Assembly (NCBI RefSeq): GCF_026151205.1
Contig: NC_087078.1
Location: forward strand, 13,003,118-13,067,117
DNA from: Bolinopsis microptera
Lineage: Eukaryota > Ctenophora > Tentaculata > Lobata > Bolinopsidae
Direction: 5' to 3'
Length of the DNA stretch: 64,000 bases
Shown one piece after another: positions 61,885 to 64,000 of the stretch. Position 1 is the first letter of the stretch, and each line of letters begins with the position of its first letter. A program made the translations under genes and the position numbers. The notes beneath the pieces were generated by a model. That model was not told the origin of the DNA. It made no database searches and worked only from the letters and a program-made list of their open reading frames with translations.

Positions 61885-63171
61885 TAGGGTTTGCAATCGA
61901 TAATATCGGCGATAAAATTATAGGCGATAATTCGTAGTAAAATCGTTATCGGTTATCGGCGATAATTTCTGACCGATAAACCGATAATTTCAGAAATTTC
62001 TTTTCAAAAATAATTTCGGAATTTTCGAGACTTTACAGCTAACTCGCAGATTCTTACCTCCCATTTTCACTAGATTGATCATAAGATATGTGTGAAACTG
62101 ATCAAAACATCTGAATTTGCTACTTAAGTACTTAAATCAGCAAGATTTGCAATGTTATCTTATCACTGTTGATTGGTGAAACAAGGTATGTACTATGTAA
62201 AAGTATTCATATTTCATGGGATAGTTGCATATTTGAATTCAACGGAATTAAAGTTTAAACGGTAAATCTGTAATAAGTATCCCGTAGTTTCGCCCCACCC
62301 TATTACAGATAAGCTGTTCACTTCAAACTATCAATTCAGTTACAACCGTATAAGGTAATAATTTGAACCCGACACAGTACACAGTACACACCATAACAAC
62401 ACAATACACTCCTGCACAGTCCACACTCCACGCCCCTCCCCTGAGAAATGCCGATGATTAACTTGCCGATGATTAACTTGCCTGGGTCGCTCATTTGCTT
62501 AAATCGTTGATTGATTACGTTACACGTATCAGTTGTTATCTGTTTTCTGTTGTGTCTCGGAAAACTAGTTAATCTTGATATGTCAACCAACGAGATCTGG
62601 AAACATTTCACAAAAGAGGGGGACAACGTGGCCTGCATGCAATGTGACAAGTCTTTTCTCAGCACAACAGCCAAAAGGTCTTACACTAATCTTTGGTACC
62701 ACTTGAGAGTTAAACACGGTATAGAAAATGCAGCTGCTAATAATGATGAATCTTCGGCATCCCCCAAAGTCAAGCGACCAAAAAATCAGTCCCTAATAGT
62801 ATCTTACATCGAGAAGAAAACTCAAGCCGAAATGTATAGCCGTTTAGCGGCTGTGGAGTTCCACTTTGTGTAAGATTGTTATTGTCACTGACTGTTCACT
62901 GTAAAGTATATCGGATCTTCACTTTCAATTAATTGACTATTTTGAAATTACGCGTTTACAATTTGTGTACGATATCTCGGGAATTCATGACCCTCAATCA
63001 CGGAAGTTATAAATCATGAACGTATGATTAATTAAGCCACTGAATCGATGGAAAATAAGCTAATTGTTCTGACCAAATTTTATCGCCGATAATTATCGTT
63101 ATCGCCGATAATTGAAAAATGATTATCGGTTATCGGCGATAAAAAATTGTGGACCGATAATGCAAACCCTA
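61885..63171. mobile_element. hAT-family deletion derivative with 8-bp target site duplication
   Basis: The terminal inverted repeats start TAGGGTTTGCA and end TGCAAACCCTA. The 8-bp duplication GTACATTC is perfect (61,877-61,884 and 63,172-63,179), the hallmark of hAT insertion. Subterminal regions (61,900-61,985 and 63,080-63,160) carry several palindromic TATCGGCGATA motifs, probable transposase-binding sites. Inside is a BED-finger ORF; the catalytic domain is absent, so the element is non-autonomous. Confidence 0.93.
62580..62873 (+). CDS. BED-type zinc finger, N-terminal remnant of a hAT transposase
   Basis: 97 residues from ATG at 62,580. EIWKHFTKEGDNVACMQCDK followed by TNLWYHLRVKHG gives the BED pattern: aromatic W/F, C-x2-C and H-x4-H. 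A basic linker (KRPKNQS) and EKKTQAEMYSRLAAVEF follow, which in full hAT proteins precede the DDE/RNase H domain. The frame stops there. The short protein could still bind the element's ends, possibly as a repressor, but that is speculation. Confidence 0.8.
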   Translation: MSTNEIWKHFTKEGDNVACMQCDKSFLSTTAKRSYTNLWYHLRVKHGIENAAANNDESSASPKVKRPKNQSLIVSYIEKKTQAEMYSRLAAVEFHFV

Positions 63172-63275
63172 GTACATTCATTTTTGCATGAAAAAATTGA
63201 ACGGGAAAAAGGTTATCTGGATTGGGGATATAAACATTGACCAGAATAATATCTCATCCACCCAGTACAAACAAG

Positions 63276-64000
63276 AATTGCGCCCTTTGTCTCGTTTTGG
63301 CGGACGCTAGATTTCCGTTCACTATAATTATAAATATAAGCTCCAATCAGCTCACTTCATAATAATAATATTGATACACATCAGTGCACTATACTATAAG
63401 TATAACACATGCCACGTACAAATTGAGCTTGGCCCGCTTATAACCTAATACTATACATTACACCGTTATATACATTGAAACACACTCACACAGTCGCGCC
63501 GCGCATTCATTGACCACAGGCTATCTATACATCACATCTCCGCAAGCAATCCTCGCGCGCTGCGTACTGCGCGCTGGTTGGCATGGTAACGGACGGAAGG
63601 ACAGATGACAACATATTCAGACCCGCCTACCGCTATCTCCAAAATCCACGTTTTTCTGCAAAAATGTCCATTCGTAACCTTTCACTATTGCCTTTTTACA
63701 AAAGAGTGAACGGAAAAAATTAGATATGACCTTGAGATGTTACAATCTACCTTACTCGGGATTATTATGACCGGGATAAAGTGGTGGGTTTAGGGTAATT
63801 TCGCCATATTTTTCCCGAACCACATTTTTACCGGTCGTTAATAAACCCGCCTACTCAGCTTTTAGGGTTCCCAAGGGGTATGGGTGCTCATATTTTAATC
63901 GTTGTCTTATATTCACTAAAGAAGACTATTGGGACACTTGTTGTAGGTTTTTCGACTTCATTTGGCTAAAATTGCAAAAAATTCACCTTTTTGCCCAATT
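63276..64000. other. No gene recognised; continues the inverted-repeat arm to the window edge
   Basis: CG-rich near 63,490-63,600 (CTCGCGCGCTGCGTACTGCG). The sequence from 63,720 onward is AT-rich and mirrored at 32,040-32,320. The arm evidently continues past the window end, because degraded sequence left of 32,040 has no partner here. Confidence 0.5.

Larger units (their letters stand above)
61470..63275 (+). pseudogene. LINE ORF2 endonuclease domain, split by a hAT element
   Basis: 61,470-61,884 encodes the start of an apurinic-type endonuclease: HNLCIGHCNIQGGLLNLAKS, LDILSLNEMNLNDTI (catalytic Glu), RGGCGLMI, EALWVKL, VCSFYRSG and NFIEYI. It stops at the hAT insertion. After the element (63,172 on) the frame continues as HSFLHEKIERE and, after one extra base, VIWIGDINIDQNN (the G-D-x-N block), then STQYKQEL. 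Homology fades near 63,275. The RT that should follow is missing. With ORF1 135 bp upstream, this is the 5' half of one LINE copy. Confidence 0.85.

Noticed and set aside
1-64000. tRNA, rRNA or snRNA genes
   Set aside because: No cloverleaf with A/B-box spacing and no rRNA core sequence was recognised on either strand by eye; a covariance-model search would be needed to exclude them.

Overview
The window looks like nuclear DNA of an invertebrate metazoan. It is AT-rich, has intron-containing genes with GT-AG splice sites, and carries many eukaryotic transposon remnants: CR1/L2-like and other LINEs, a FLYWCH/MULE transposase fragment, a hAT deletion derivative, a mariner-type MITE, fold-back elements and satellites. 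There are no operons, ribosome binding sites or CRISPR-like arrays. The species cannot be named from sequence alone.

Only two host genes are recognised with confidence. (1) ETFDH (electron transfer flavoprotein:ubiquinone oxidoreductase) lies on the minus strand and spans about 10.86-23.91 kb. Exons 1-4 (21,887-23,909) are clean, with matching splice phases. At least five later exons down to the C-terminal 4Fe-4S exon (10,857-11,060) are recognisable but carry frameshifts and substitutions. (2) A plus-strand three-exon gene at 47,032-49,335 encodes a 641-residue protein with two CCCH fingers, an RWD-like domain, zinc ribbons and a C-terminal CHY zinc finger.

Layout: 1-10.8 kb has no recognisable gene, only small repeats. 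10.9-23.9 kb is ETFDH, whose introns hold an antisense RT pseudogene (16.8-18.3 kb), a CACGTG minisatellite (18.9 kb) and a MULE (20.3-21.8 kb). 25.07-27.0 kb is a satellite of about 370 bp, interrupted by a 598-bp MITE. About 26.97-42.2 kb is heavily degraded sequence in which bases appear replaced by their neighbours and homopolymers are stretched. From about 32.05 kb on it is the reverse complement of the clean sequence at 54.4-64.0 kb. 42.17-44.90 kb is a transposon with long terminal inverted repeats, inserted in a CR1/L2-like LINE that resumes at 44.90-46.25 kb. 47.0-49.3 kb is the CHY gene. 50.4-52.65 kb has exon-like pieces of an unidentified minus-strand gene. 53.16-64.0 kb is the clean arm of the inverted repeat: half of the long-TIR element, an RT ORF (56.1-57.7 kb), a cluster of palindromes (58.2-59.57 kb), and the 5' half of a LINE whose ORF1 encodes an AlkB-like dioxygenase followed by an SGNH hydrolase (59.8-61.33 kb). 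Its endonuclease ORF is split by a hAT insertion with a perfect 8-bp target duplication (61,885-63,171).

The most interesting biology is the AlkB + SGNH LINE ORF1 and the coding-like dimeric satellite. The most important caution is technical. Parts of the window (about 1-20.5 kb and 27-42.2 kb) look like unpolished or mis-assembled sequence, so frameshifts there are not evidence of gene decay, and the giant inverted repeat may be an assembly artefact.
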